NCBI GenBank assembly: GCA_017429685.1
Contig: JAFROL010000039.1
Location: 1 to 42,060 of the forward strand
DNA length: 42,060 nt
From: Bacteroidales bacterium
GTDB taxonomy: Bacteria; Bacteroidota; Bacteroidia; Bacteroidales; P3
Reading direction: 5' to 3'
Under the pieces are notes generated by a model, which did no database searches, was not told the DNA's origin, and worked only from the letters and a program-made list of their open reading frames with translations. Positions 1-7,035 of this stretch are shown in pieces; position 1 is the first letter of the stretch; the number at the start of each line of letters is the position of its first letter. Position numbers and translations under genes: made by a program.

Positions 1-74
1 CTCCTTTCGTTTTTTTTGACTTGTTTTGAATTTCAATGCAAAAATAGTCCTAAAAGTTATAAAAAAATGTATCA

Positions 75-107
75 TTTGTTACAACAATGTTTTTTTTTGT
101 AATTTTG
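75..107 (+). promoter_or_regulatory. Bacteroidetes-type promoter of the Crp/Fnr gene
   Basis: TTTG at 75-78 and TAATTTTG at 100-107, separated by 21 nt, fit the TTTG / TAnnTTTG promoter of Bacteroidetes. The -7 box lies downstream of an ATG at 87, so that ATG cannot be the start and translation must begin at 132. Confidence 0.65.
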
Positions 108-131
108 CAGCACACTTTTATACAAAGTTTT

Positions 132-737
132 ATGACATCCAACAGCCTGAATCGCATCCCTTTGTTCGCCTCCTGTAGCGAGGCGGAATTGGAACAACTG
201 TTTGAAAAACCGCACAAGGTAAGCACCTACCAGCCTGGTGAGATGCTGATACGCTTCGGCACCCCTTGCCGTTCGCTGTTACTGCTCACCGAGGGGGAGG
301 TAGAGTCGCGGATGGGAAGTGTCGAAGGTCGAGAACTGGTGGTCGACCGGCTGAAAGCCCCTTGCGTGTTGGCCCCAGCCTTCCTCTTCGGCAGCAACAA
401 CATTATCCCCGTGGAGGTTACGGCGCTGACCGAGGCCACCCTCTGGCTGATCAACCGTGAGGGATTCCTCTCCTTTATGCAGCAGCATCCCAGCGTGCTG
501 CAAGCTTTTCTGGCAATGATTTCCGACCGTGCGCAGTTCCTCTCCGGCAAGGTGCGTGCTTTCGCCATCAAAGGACTACGCAACCGCGTGCTCGACTATC
601 TTGCAGTACACGGCAGCATCTCCAATGTGGCCAGGACAGCCGAGCAACTCGGCGTTGCCCGTCCGTCACTTAGCCGCATCCTCTCCGAAATGGTATCCGA
701 CGGCACTATAAAAAAAGAGGGGAAATACTACACATAA
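132..737 (+). CDS. Crp/Fnr-family transcriptional regulator
   Basis: A 201-residue regulator with the Crp/Fnr layout. The N-terminal cyclic-nucleotide-binding-like beta roll covers about residues 8-120 and includes the stretch PGEMLIRFGTPCRSLLLLTEGEV. A dimerisation helix and a C-terminal winged helix-turn-helix (about 150-200, with ARPSLSRILSEMVSDGTI as recognition region) follow. No cysteine cluster for an FeS centre is seen, so it is not a classical Fnr; the ligand is unknown. The start at 132 is chosen because the promoter -7 box is at 100-107. It is followed by the remnants of a possible target operon (ATC-hydrolase and EamA fragments), and genes of that type are plausible former targets. 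Family assignment is firm, target assignment is inference. Confidence 0.88.
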   Translation: MTSNSLNRIPLFASCSEAELEQLFEKPHKVSTYQPGEMLIRFGTPCRSLLLLTEGEVESRMGSVEGRELVVDRLKAPCVLAPAFLFGSNNIIPVEVTALTEATLWLINREGFLSFMQQHPSVLQAFLAMISDRAQFLSGKVRAFAIKGLRNRVLDYLAVHGSISNVARTAEQLGVARPSLSRILSEMVSDGTIKKEGKYYT

Positions 738-751
738 TCATCCGATTTTTT

Positions 752-1069
752 TCAGTCATTATCACCCATCTTAAAAAGGCTCCGGTTGCGCTGCCATTGC
801 TCGCCCTTGCGGTGGCGGACAAAGCGGAAGTCGCACCGGTCGCCGCCCTGACAGAGGGTCTGGGTGCGGATGAAGTCGGTGTAGGGCAACGAGCCGTAGT
901 TGATGATGTCGGCATGGCAGAACATCGGGCCGAAGCGCTCCAGCACGCCGCGCTTCTCAAAGATATGGCGGTAGAGGCATTCGGTGCACTCAAAGTGGAA
1001 CTCGTTGCGCGGGTCGGTGTCGAGGTGCCACACGTAGCACCAGCCCCAGCCACACGAAAGGCATTCAAT
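752..1069 (-). pseudogene. C-terminal remnant of an L-2-amino-thiazoline-4-carboxylate hydrolase-family gene
   Basis: The minus strand keeps only about the last 105 residues of a protein with the ATC-hydrolase family C-terminal pattern: a CTEC pair, then PMFCHADI, and FIRTQTLCQGGDRCDFRF near the end. The reading frame is open into 1034-1069 (FIECLSCGWGW) but has no ATG, and beyond about 1070 the DNA belongs to a different gene on the other strand. The 5' half is therefore missing. Members of this family hydrolyse a cyclic thiazoline to an S-carbamoyl cysteine or are uncharacterised relatives. The gene would have been divergent from the EamA remnant next to it. It could also be an assembly junction. 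Confidence 0.6.
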
Positions 1070-1072
1070 GAA

Positions 1073-1225
1073 ACTGCCCGCACCAGCACCTACTACGCCT
1101 TTGCCCCCTTCATCGGCGCCGCCCTGTCGTTCCTGCTGATCGGCGAACCGCTGACGCCCCTCTTCCTCGTCGCCACCGCCGTGATGGCCGCCGGCTGCTG
1201 GCTGGCGGCCAAAAGCGACACATAG
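1073..1225 (+). pseudogene. C-terminal remnant of an EamA/DMT-type transporter
   Basis: The last 50 codons read ARTSTYYAFAPFIGAALSFL, LIGEPLTP and then a final hydrophobic helix ending WLAAKSDT. This matches the last two membrane helices of drug/metabolite transporters (the conserved APxxGALLSFLxxxEPLT region). Upstream of about 1073 the same frame runs through the antisense of the ATC-hydrolase remnant and does not look like a transporter, so the first eight helices are missing. The stop is 4 nt from the end of the convergent AraC gene. Confidence 0.65.
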
Positions 1226-1228
1226 ACT

Positions 1229-2056
1229 TCACCCCTGTTTGCGGTACTGTAGCGGCGTCTGGCCCGTCTGCTGGCGGAAGAAGCGGATGAAGAATGAGGG
1301 CGTGGCGAGACCTAACTTTTCGGCCACCTCGGCAACGGGCATCTGCGTGTGGTGCAGTAAAACTTTGGCCTCGCGGACCAGTGCGCGGTCAATCCACTGG
1401 AGGACGGTCAAACCGCTTTCACGCTTGACAAGTGCGCTCATATAGTTGGGCGACACGCACAACCGATCGGCATAGAAACCGATGGGGTGTTTGGTGCGTC
1501 CCTCCTTTGTGAGCAGCTGCAGGAAGCGGTGCATAAACTCGCCGCCGTGCGACAGTTGTTCTTCCTGTCGTAGGCTGAACATATCAAGTATCAGCGCATC
1601 GTAGAAATGTACTATTATGTCGGTGAAGACGGGGTTGCGGTCGAACTGGTCGAAAATCATCGTCAGGTACTGGTTGGCGCGAGCGAAAGCCACGCTGTCG
1701 CCGCTCACCACAAAACTCTCAGCAGAGCCCTTCACCTGCGGCATTTGACGAAACACGACGGCACTTACAGCGCAGTCGCTACTGGCACTCTCGATGAGCA
1801 TTAGGGCCTCGGGCAACACAACCGCGATGTCGCCCTCGTGCAGCACATACCGCACCAGGTCAATCTCCACATCCATCGTACCGTGCTGCACCACGATGAT
1901 GCGTCCGTCGAGGGCTCGATAGGGTTGTCCGAGCTTGAAGAAATCAGTATTCACCGCACTGGTGTTCAATATGATGCCATAGTCGCCCACGTGGCGGAAT
2001 CCGTTGCGGACCAGCTCGTTCATTGCCACCTTGGAGTCAAGATCACGTATTTCCAT
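1229..2056 (-). CDS. AraC-family transcriptional regulator
   Basis: A 275-residue protein. The first 150 residues form a cupin-like sensing domain (LDGRIIVVQHGTMDVEID resembles the AraC beta barrel). The last 100 residues are the double helix-turn-helix AraC DNA-binding domain: HPIGFYADRLCVSPNYMSAL for the first HTH and PVAEVAEKLGLATPSFFIRF for the second, ending FRQQTGQTPLQYRK. It starts 175 bp from the divergent CrtC/AttH-like gene at 2232, so that gene is a likely target, and it converges with the EamA remnant, which suggests it once sat beside a complete transporter operon. Ligand unknown. Confidence 0.88.
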   Translation of the reverse strand: MEIRDLDSKVAMNELVRNGFRHVGDYGIILNTSAVNTDFFKLGQPYRALDGRIIVVQHGTMDVEIDLVRYVLHEGDIAVVLPEALMLIESASSDCAVSAVVFRQMPQVKGSAESFVVSGDSVAFARANQYLTMIFDQFDRNPVFTDIIVHFYDALILDMFSLRQEEQLSHGGEFMHRFLQLLTKEGRTKHPIGFYADRLCVSPNYMSALVKRESGLTVLQWIDRALVREAKVLLHHTQMPVAEVAEKLGLATPSFFIRFFRQQTGQTPLQYRKQG

Positions 2057-2168
2057 ACATATTATAATATATCACCATAACGCAATCCTCCTGTCTTTAG
2101 TATATGCACTTCGTAGAAAATGGACATTTTTGCATCGGTTTGTCGTATTTTAAGTAATCTTGTGGCAG

Positions 2169-2176
2169 TACTTTTG
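2169..2176 (+). promoter_or_regulatory. -7 box upstream of the CrtC/AttH-like gene
   Basis: TACTTTTG followed by C matches TAnnTTTG and lies 55 nt before the chosen ATG at 2232. The nearest TTTG (2139-2142) is 26 nt upstream, longer than usual, which would fit a promoter that needs the divergent AraC activator (inference). Confidence 0.5.
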
Positions 2177-2231
2177 CATTGTGAAAACAAAGGGAAATCA
2201 ATTTAAGTTCAACATTAAAATACAACAAGTT

Positions 2232-3350
2232 ATGGAAAACACAAACAATGCAAAAGTGCTTCGCGCACGACTGATGGACCAACCCGAGGATTTCAAACGT
2301 CTCGGCATCAACCCCGACAAAGTGGAGACCTGGGAAGACGGACGCCGCACGCACACCGAGGAGGTGGGCAGCGAGGTGTGGTACTTCGATGGCACGATGG
2401 ACGACGGCACCAAGTTTATGGTCGGCTACCGCACCAAGTCGATGGACGGTATGAACAAGACTGTCGACTCGCCCCACGTAAACATCTACGTCAAGAGTCC
2501 TGAAGGCAAGGAGTTCCGTGACGACATCGTCTACCCCGCCGCCGAGGGCACCTTCAGCCGCGAGCAATGCGACACCAAGGTAGGACCCCACTGGTGCCGC
2601 GGCGACTTCAAGCACTACGACCTGCACTTCGAGCCTGTCCACGGCGTGGGTCTCGACCTGCACTACGACGCCCTTACCGAGCCCTTCCGCCAGGGCACCT
2701 CGCTGCTGGCCTTCGGCGACAACGACGAGTTCTATCACACCGACCTCGCCGTGCCAAAGAATCAGGTCAGCGGCCGCCTCTTCTACGACGGCGAGTGGCA
2801 CGAGGTGAAGGGCCTCGGCTACCACGACCACCAGTGGATGAACACGATGCACTTCGCCCTCTACCACCACTGGCTTTGGGGACGTATGTACACCGACCTC
2901 TATACCATCTATATTTATGACTTCGTGGCTGCCCGCCAGTACGGCTACAAGCAGCTGCCTATGTTCGGCCTGATGGACAACAAGACCGGCAAGGTGGTCT
3001 TTATGACCGACGGCCACTTCGACCTCAAGACCCGTCTGGAGCCCGAGGTGCATCAGGGGCGCGAGTTCCCCAAGGAGAGCCACTACGTCTTCACCAACGC
3101 CGACGGTTCGCGCGCCGAGTTCGACGTCAAGTGGGAGGACCAGCTCGAGTTCTGGGATATGTACGAGATGGCCGGCGAAGAGCTCAAGCGCCGCTACGAT
3201 GCCATAGGTATGCGTATGCAGTACTGCCGCTACTACGCCAAGGGCGGAGTCCGCTTCACTCCTGCCGGCGGCCAGACCCGCGAAGCCCACGGCGATATGA
3301 TCTACGAATACGCCTATATGGGTATGCCCGACCCTGCCGCGCACGTCTGA
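2232..3350 (+). CDS. CrtC/AttH-like lipocalin-fold protein
   Basis: A 372-residue cytoplasmic protein without a signal peptide. The middle holds GLGYHDHQWMN followed by HWLWGRMYTDLYTIYIYDF, resembling the GxGYHDHNWGN...WYWGR signature of the hydroxyneurosporene synthase (CrtC) / AttH superfamily of paired lipocalin-like barrels. Known members act as hydratases or cyclases on hydrophobic substrates, or are uncharacterised. There is no carotenoid pathway in this window, so a carotenoid substrate is not supported. A frame open from 2160 is rejected as start because it overlaps the -7 box; the ATG at 2232 follows AAGTT and an A-rich leader. It is divergent from an AraC regulator and followed by a strong hairpin. 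Confidence 0.7.
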   Translation: MENTNNAKVLRARLMDQPEDFKRLGINPDKVETWEDGRRTHTEEVGSEVWYFDGTMDDGTKFMVGYRTKSMDGMNKTVDSPHVNIYVKSPEGKEFRDDIVYPAAEGTFSREQCDTKVGPHWCRGDFKHYDLHFEPVHGVGLDLHYDALTEPFRQGTSLLAFGDNDEFYHTDLAVPKNQVSGRLFYDGEWHEVKGLGYHDHQWMNTMHFALYHHWLWGRMYTDLYTIYIYDFVAARQYGYKQLPMFGLMDNKTGKVVFMTDGHFDLKTRLEPEVHQGREFPKESHYVFTNADGSRAEFDVKWEDQLEFWDMYEMAGEELKRRYDAIGMRMQYCRYYAKGGVRFTPAGGQTREAHGDMIYEYAYMGMPDPAAHV

Positions 3351-3378
3351 AATTGAGAATTGAAAATTGAAACGAAAT

Positions 3379-3405
3379 GGGGCCCCGCGCGCAGCGCGGG
3401 GCCCC
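3379..3405 (+). terminator. Very strong GC hairpin after the CrtC/AttH-like gene
   Basis: A perfect 12-bp stem (3379-3390 with 3394-3405) closed by the 3-nt loop GCA. Each arm is GGGGCCCCGCGC or its complement. It is not followed by a T tract, so it may protect mRNA ends or stop transcription without a U run. It is preceded by degenerate TTGAAAATTGAAA filler at 3351-3371. Confidence 0.6.
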
Positions 3406-3439
3406 TGTCGTTGTAGGCCACGGCCTTCAACGGCGACAT

Positions 3440-3538
3440 CTATACCAATGCCTTGCCGCTGCCGTCCTGGAGGTACACTCCGTAGGCGGTAAAGGCATCG
3501 GTATCGTTTAAGCTCTCAAACCGTGAGACCTTGAACAT
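3440..3538 (-). CDS. Possible 32-residue peptide or gene remnant
   Basis: On the minus strand an ATG at 3538 follows a good TATCTTTG box (3552-3559) by 13 nt and opens a 32-codon frame reading MFKVSRFESL, NDTDAFTAYGVYL, QDGSGKALV, then TAG. It looks protein-like (balanced composition, plausible beta strands), but nothing in it identifies a family, and codons after the stop continue in a protein-like way (MSPLKAVAYNDRG). It is either a small gene or the decayed 5' end of a longer one. Confidence 0.3.
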   Translation of the reverse strand: MFKVSRFESLNDTDAFTAYGVYLQDGSGKALV

Positions 3539-3551
3539 TTTTTTCAAATTG

Positions 3552-3559
3552 CAAAGATA
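3552..3559 (-). promoter_or_regulatory. -7 box TATCTTTG
   Basis: TATCTTTG on the minus strand, 13 nt before the ATG of the 32-codon frame. No matching TTTG at the right distance. Confidence 0.4.
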
Positions 3560-3665
3560 CACATTATTTCTGAAACGAGGGAAATTATTATTCACACGGT
3601 TACTGATTAGGGAACACCTTTACGGAGAAGGTTTATTTGGTCACAAAGTCATCTCTGATTAGAGC

Positions 3666-3712
3666 AAAAAGGCTCAACCGTTTTTTTGATTTTTCTAGCT
3701 TTCAGTTGAGCC
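3666..3712 (-). terminator. Terminator of the nuclease-WYL operon
   Basis: GTTGAGCC and GGCTCAAC (8-bp arms at 3671-3678 and 3705-3712) flank a 26-nt loop. Read leftward, the stem is followed by TTTTTGC. It lies 18 nt beyond the WYL stop codon. Confidence 0.5.
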
Positions 3713-3729
3713 ATACACATCAATATCTC

Positions 3730-4632
3730 TCAATATTTGTCAAGCATTGTCGAAAGGTCTTTCTTTATTTCTTCTCGGAATGCTGTTGGTGCGAGAACCT
3801 CAGCGTGGATGTTCATCGTAAGAATCTCTTGCTTGAGGTCGTATGTCGGTTTTACAAACAAGGAAAAAATGGTGTATTCTGGAGTGCGCTCTACTTCTTC
3901 CTGCGACTTGTGCAGAGGTAAGCTCCGTAGATACTTGGCTTGCCACTCGTCGGTCTTGATTAGAATGGTCTGCGGCTCGTCTTTGACCGTAACATACGCT
4001 CCGAAAGTACCAAAGAACACGGCCTCGGCATCAAAATTCTTTGGCAATAGGAAGGTTTGGCCTGTCGGCTCCACATCACTGATACGGTCAAGGGAGAAAA
4101 TACGCATACCCTTCTCTGGCACACTACCATAGACATACCAGCGGCGTTTGTACATTTTGAGCGTCCACGGTTGGAAGTCGTTATACGGGTTTATGACATC
4201 CTTGTCAAAGGGATGGTATTGAAAGTTCACCGTGACGTTTTCCCGCATAGCGTCCAGCAGAGGAATTAGTGCCGGTGCTGTTGATGGCACATCTTCAAGT
4301 AGTATACGGTCACGAAGGCGGTCGTTGGCTGCGATGGTGTTGTTGAGGGAGATGGTTTCAAGGAGCCACTTGCGGAAATAGCCTGGACTTTTGATGTCAT
4401 CCGTGTCGCGGATGTAGTATCGGTTATCAGAACGGTTGCAGGCAATCTCTATGCCGAATAGTTCCTCTACGGATTTACGATGGTCGTGGAACGTGCGAAG
4501 CGCATACTCGCCACCATTAGAAATGCTGTCGTTGTAACGGTACTTGTCGTTTATTTCCTCAAAGGTCAGGCCCTTCTGCCCTGCACGTACAAGGGTGTCG
4601 ACAAGCCAGATATAGCGGTTAAGAGTGGTCAT
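3730..4632 (-). CDS. WYL-domain transcriptional regulator
   Basis: A 300-residue regulator. The N-terminal 75 residues (LNRYIWLVDTLVRAGQKGLTF, then FHDHRKSVEELFGIEI) are the winged-helix DNA-binding part. The centre (about 130-200) is a WYL domain: NVTVNFQYHP, PYNDFQPWTLKMYKRRWYVYG and MRIFSLDRISDVEPTG. A WYL C-terminal extension follows. WYL domains bind nucleic-acid or nucleotide ligands and often control defence genes. The start codon overlaps the last 14 nt of the upstream nuclease-like gene, so the two are translationally coupled. It is probably the switch for the divergent promoter pair at 5256-5337 (inference). Confidence 0.85.
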   Translation of the reverse strand: MTTLNRYIWLVDTLVRAGQKGLTFEEINDKYRYNDSISNGGEYALRTFHDHRKSVEELFGIEIACNRSDNRYYIRDTDDIKSPGYFRKWLLETISLNNTIAANDRLRDRILLEDVPSTAPALIPLLDAMRENVTVNFQYHPFDKDVINPYNDFQPWTLKMYKRRWYVYGSVPEKGMRIFSLDRISDVEPTGQTFLLPKNFDAEAVFFGTFGAYVTVKDEPQTILIKTDEWQAKYLRSLPLHKSQEEVERTPEYTIFSLFVKPTYDLKQEILTMNIHAEVLAPTAFREEIKKDLSTMLDKY

Positions 4633-5221
4633 TTTTTGAAATCATTTCAATTAATACTCTTTTCTCTTTCAGATTGTCTATCGTATATGATTGGTAGTCG
4701 TCAGTATCCTCAGCATACGTCAGAAGATTATTTCCCTTTGTGTTATATCTAACAATAAAGTCAATTCCGAAGGAAAACTTACCATTAGTAAATGTCAACA
4801 TCTCTTCCAACGTCAGGCAAGGGCGATATTTAGCCTTTTCGGGACAAATAAATTGAAAATCATTATCTGTTTGTTCCACTCTAATTATTACAAAAAAATA
4901 ATCATATCCTTTTTTTACAGCATCCAATGCCGATAATATCTCTCCAAAACTTATTCTTCCCCAATATTTTTCTTTTGCTTTGGTTGATTTTATTTCAAAA
5001 AAGGTTTTTGTATACCCCTCTCCTGTTGCCATTATGTCAGCATTTGCTTCTTTATTTGGGTCACGACGAATATCTTTAAATGTAGCATTCTCATTGTGGC
5101 GTTCCATATATTTTATGAACAATGATACAGCACTATTCTCTGTTTCGGCATTTTTTGTCTGCTTGTTTTCCATATTATTATATAGAGTCTTTTCATCAAA
5201 CATATCCATAGTTAGACTCAT
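4619..5221 (-). CDS. Predicted PD-(D/E)XK-type nuclease, partner of the WYL regulator
   Basis: A protein of about 200 residues. The core reads NADIMATGEG then KTFFEIKSTKAKEKYWGRIS, giving D62, E76 and K78 in the D...ExK spacing of restriction-endonuclease-fold enzymes; DUF3883-like proteins look similar. FGEILSALDAVKKGYDYFFVIIRV then supplies a core helix and strand. There is no separate DNA-binding domain. The frame extends up to 5278, but a TATCTTTG box at 5256-5263 puts transcription start near 5250, so the ATG at 5221 is chosen (MSLTMDMFDEK); ATGs at 5209 or 5203 are possible. AT-richer than the flanks. It overlaps the WYL gene by 14 nt. Activity on DNA is inferred from the motif only. 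Confidence 0.6.
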   Translation of the reverse strand: MSLTMDMFDEKTLYNNMENKQTKNAETENSAVSLFIKYMERHNENATFKDIRRDPNKEANADIMATGEGYTKTFFEIKSTKAKEKYWGRISFGEILSALDAVKKGYDYFFVIIRVEQTDNDFQFICPEKAKYRPCLTLEEMLTFTNGKFSFGIDFIVRYNTKGNNLLTYAEDTDDYQSYTIDNLKEKRVLIEMISKNDHS

Positions 5222-5255
5222 TATTCTACAGCTATGTTTTGTCCCTACGACGATG

Positions 5256-5263
5256 CAAAGATA
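5256..5263 (-). promoter_or_regulatory. Leftward half of a divergent promoter: nuclease-WYL operon
   Basis: TATCTTTG on the minus strand, 34 nt before the chosen ATG. Only 66 nt separate it from the rightward -7 box at 5330, so one DNA-bound protein could control both. Confidence 0.6.
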
Positions 5264-5329
5264 CACCTTTTTCTTCAATAAATATGAAAAAAAAAATTAC
5301 TTCTGCAAAAATTTCGCACAGCCACCCTG

Positions 5330-5337
5330 TAATTTTG
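5330..5337 (+). promoter_or_regulatory. Rightward half of the divergent promoter: four-gene cluster
   Basis: TAATTTTG followed by CAG, 47 nt before the ATG at 5385. No clear TTTG at -33, which suggests a weak or activator-dependent promoter (inference). Confidence 0.55.
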
Positions 5338-5384
5338 CAGCTGAAAAGGTAAAGAAACAATAACACTAAAAACAACATAAAACA

Positions 5385-5657
5385 ATGTTTAAAAAGGATT
5401 TATCATTAGACGAGGTGAAATTCGGGGAGATTTGGTTCAGCGACGAGAACAAAGAATTTTTCCCGATGCACGGCGAGGAACTCTCATTTGTGGATGTGAC
5501 TGGCCAAAAATACACTGCCAGAGTCCATCCCGTCAAGAATTACATAGAAGGCGTGTGGCATATGCACAAGAACAACGAAGCATTGGAAGGAACGGCCATC
5601 ACCATACGAATCATAGATGAACGCTACAATCTATATCGAGTCTATTATTCATATTAG
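5385..5657 (+). CDS. Small unrecognised protein, first gene of the accessory cluster
   Basis: A 90-residue, strand-rich acidic protein without signal or membrane segment. It reads EVKFGEIWFSDENKEFFPMH, then ELSFVDVTGQKYTARVHPVK, then GTAITIRIIDERYNLYRVYY. The pattern of short strands with a D-x-x-G-x-x-Y turn and a late GTxITI strand is reminiscent of small barrel DNA-reading domains such as the B3 / EcoRII-N fold, but this is only a resemblance. It is preceded by its own -7 box and followed after 50 nt by the tryptophan-repeat gene on the same strand. Confidence 0.6.
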   Translation: MFKKDLSLDEVKFGEIWFSDENKEFFPMHGEELSFVDVTGQKYTARVHPVKNYIEGVWHMHKNNEALEGTAITIRIIDERYNLYRVYYSY

Positions 5658-5707
5658 TAATTCCCAGACCTAACGTCTGAATGTTTAATTATTAAAATCA
5701 AAGTTTT

Positions 5708-6259
5708 ATGAGTAACAACAAATTGTCAATGGAAGCATTGAACGAGTTGCGCACTATGGGCGCGTGGAAACAAATGTCCGAGGAGTTCCCCTGGAATGAG
5801 GAGCAACTTGAACGCTTCAAAAACAACGTGGACTGGAACTTAGTGTCCGCCAACGAAAATGTGGCCTGGAGCATCTCTCTGATTGAGCGCTTCAAGAACC
5901 GTTTGAACTGGAAAGAGTTGTCGCAGAACGACAGCAACCATCTCTTCCAGCCGGAGATTATCCGCACATTCGCAGATTACTGGGATTGGTCGGAACTCTC
6001 TGGCCAGTCGGGATGGACTCCTGGTCTGGTTGAGGAGTTCAAAGAGCGTATCGACTGGAGTGCGCTGGTGGATAACGGAGGACTGGATGACGAAAGTTTC
6101 TTCACCGAGGCGTTCTTTATCAAGTATTTCGATTACATCCAGTTCAAAGATTTCTCGTACCAGAAACCTTGCCGTTTCCGCACCAGTTTATGGAACAAAC
6201 TCTGCGAGGAGACCTACAAGAAACTGTCGGATGAGGTGTCTGGCATAACCAAGAAGTAA
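5708..6259 (+). CDS. Tryptophan-repeat (helical-repeat) protein, function unknown
   Basis: A 183-residue protein built from about five consecutive repeats of 23-26 residues with the pattern W-x-x-L/M-S-x-N...W-x-x-x-L-I/V-E-x-F-K-x-x-I/V-D. Starts are visible at WKQMSEEFPW, WNLVSANENVAW, WKELSQNDSN, WSELSGQSGW and WSALVDNGG. Each unit looks like a short turn plus an amphipathic helix (LERFKNNVD, LIERFKNRLN, LVEEFKERID), so the protein is probably a small solenoid for protein binding. A C-terminal tail (YQKPCRFRTSLWNKL) falls outside the repeat. No catalytic motif. It lies 50 nt after the 90-residue gene and is followed by a strong hairpin. Confidence 0.75.
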   Translation: MSNNKLSMEALNELRTMGAWKQMSEEFPWNEEQLERFKNNVDWNLVSANENVAWSISLIERFKNRLNWKELSQNDSNHLFQPEIIRTFADYWDWSELSGQSGWTPGLVEEFKERIDWSALVDNGGLDDESFFTEAFFIKYFDYIQFKDFSYQKPCRFRTSLWNKLCEETYKKLSDEVSGITKK

Positions 6260-6271
6260 TTTAGTTCCTTT

Positions 6272-6315
6272 GCAGTTCGGGGAGGGTGTTCTTCTAAACA
6301 CATACCCCGAACTGC
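6272..6315 (+). terminator. Intrinsic terminator or attenuator inside the four-gene cluster
   Basis: GCAGTTCGGGG (6272-6282) pairs perfectly with CCCCGAACTGC (6305-6315). The loop contains a second stem, GTGTT with AACAC. TTTATTT follows. Only 22 nt remain before the next ATG and no promoter fits there, so partial read-through must feed the downstream genes, or the hairpin is an attenuator or a processing site. Confidence 0.7.
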
Positions 6316-6337
6316 TTTATTTCAGATACACAATACT

Positions 6338-7024
6338 ATGAGTACAGAGAACACAAAATACGTTTTCCATTATGAGGTGGAGACCTCACTATGGAAGAAT
6401 CCCTTCAAAAAAAACATCACCGACGAACTGGAATATGCAAAGTTTAGGCAAAAGAATGCCTATCACGACCAGAAACAGTTTATCAATGCCGACCCTCTAA
6501 CGGCGAGGAAGCAAGCATTCAATTATCTGCGCAGTATGATTGAGGTGATGTGCGAGAGCATAGGGAAACCATATAACGGCTACTGGCAAACTGTGAGCGA
6601 CCTCCAGCCACTGCTCCGTGCCGACCATCCCTTGGCTCATCAGCGCCTATGCAATATCCAGTTCGATGACGACCTTCTTTGTGGCGTTTCGCTCACAATG
6701 TTGGTGGAGAAAGGCAAGAAACACGACCGTATGGCACTTTTCAATCTTGGGGTGTACGATGACAACCACAAGGAGGAGATTTTGTCCGATGTGGTCTATT
6801 CCATCGTAGAGCTTGAACGCGAGCGGAGATACTACAATCTGGCCAGAATACCCGTCAAAACCGAAAAGATAGACCTTCCCTGCATCGGAATGTCAAATGC
6901 CGAGGTGATGCCAAGCCTTATGGACTGGAAGGAGTTCACCGACACTTTTGCTGACACCGACATCGATGCCATCATTGATACCACCTCCATTTATGACCGA
7001 AAATGTGAATTGTTAATCCATTAA
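6338..7024 (+). CDS. Unrecognised 228-residue protein
   Basis: A soluble protein without signal peptide or membrane segment. The N-terminal half is charged and helical (TDELEYAKFRQKNAYHDQKQ, then ARKQAFNYLRSMIEVMCESI). The second half alternates strands and helices (DDLLCGVSLTMLVEKGKKHD, then YSIVELERERRYYNLARIPV). I recognise no family or catalytic motif. It sits between the terminator-like hairpin and the HsdR-N-like gene (11-nt gap), so it is probably co-translated with that nuclease. Low GC like the rest of the cluster. Confidence 0.65.
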   Translation: MSTENTKYVFHYEVETSLWKNPFKKNITDELEYAKFRQKNAYHDQKQFINADPLTARKQAFNYLRSMIEVMCESIGKPYNGYWQTVSDLQPLLRADHPLAHQRLCNIQFDDDLLCGVSLTMLVEKGKKHDRMALFNLGVYDDNHKEEILSDVVYSIVELERERRYYNLARIPVKTEKIDLPCIGMSNAEVMPSLMDWKEFTDTFADTDIDAIIDTTSIYDRKCELLIH

Positions 7025-7035
7025 ACAATAATAAT

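Noticed and set aside
87-131. ATG at 87 as start of the Crp/Fnr gene
   Set aside because: The -7 promoter box lies at 100-107, downstream of it, and the extra residues do not fit the family.
797-1225. A single 142-residue gene on the plus strand
   Set aside because: Only its last 50 residues look like a transporter; the first 90 are the antisense of the ATC-hydrolase remnant. It is a chance fusion frame.
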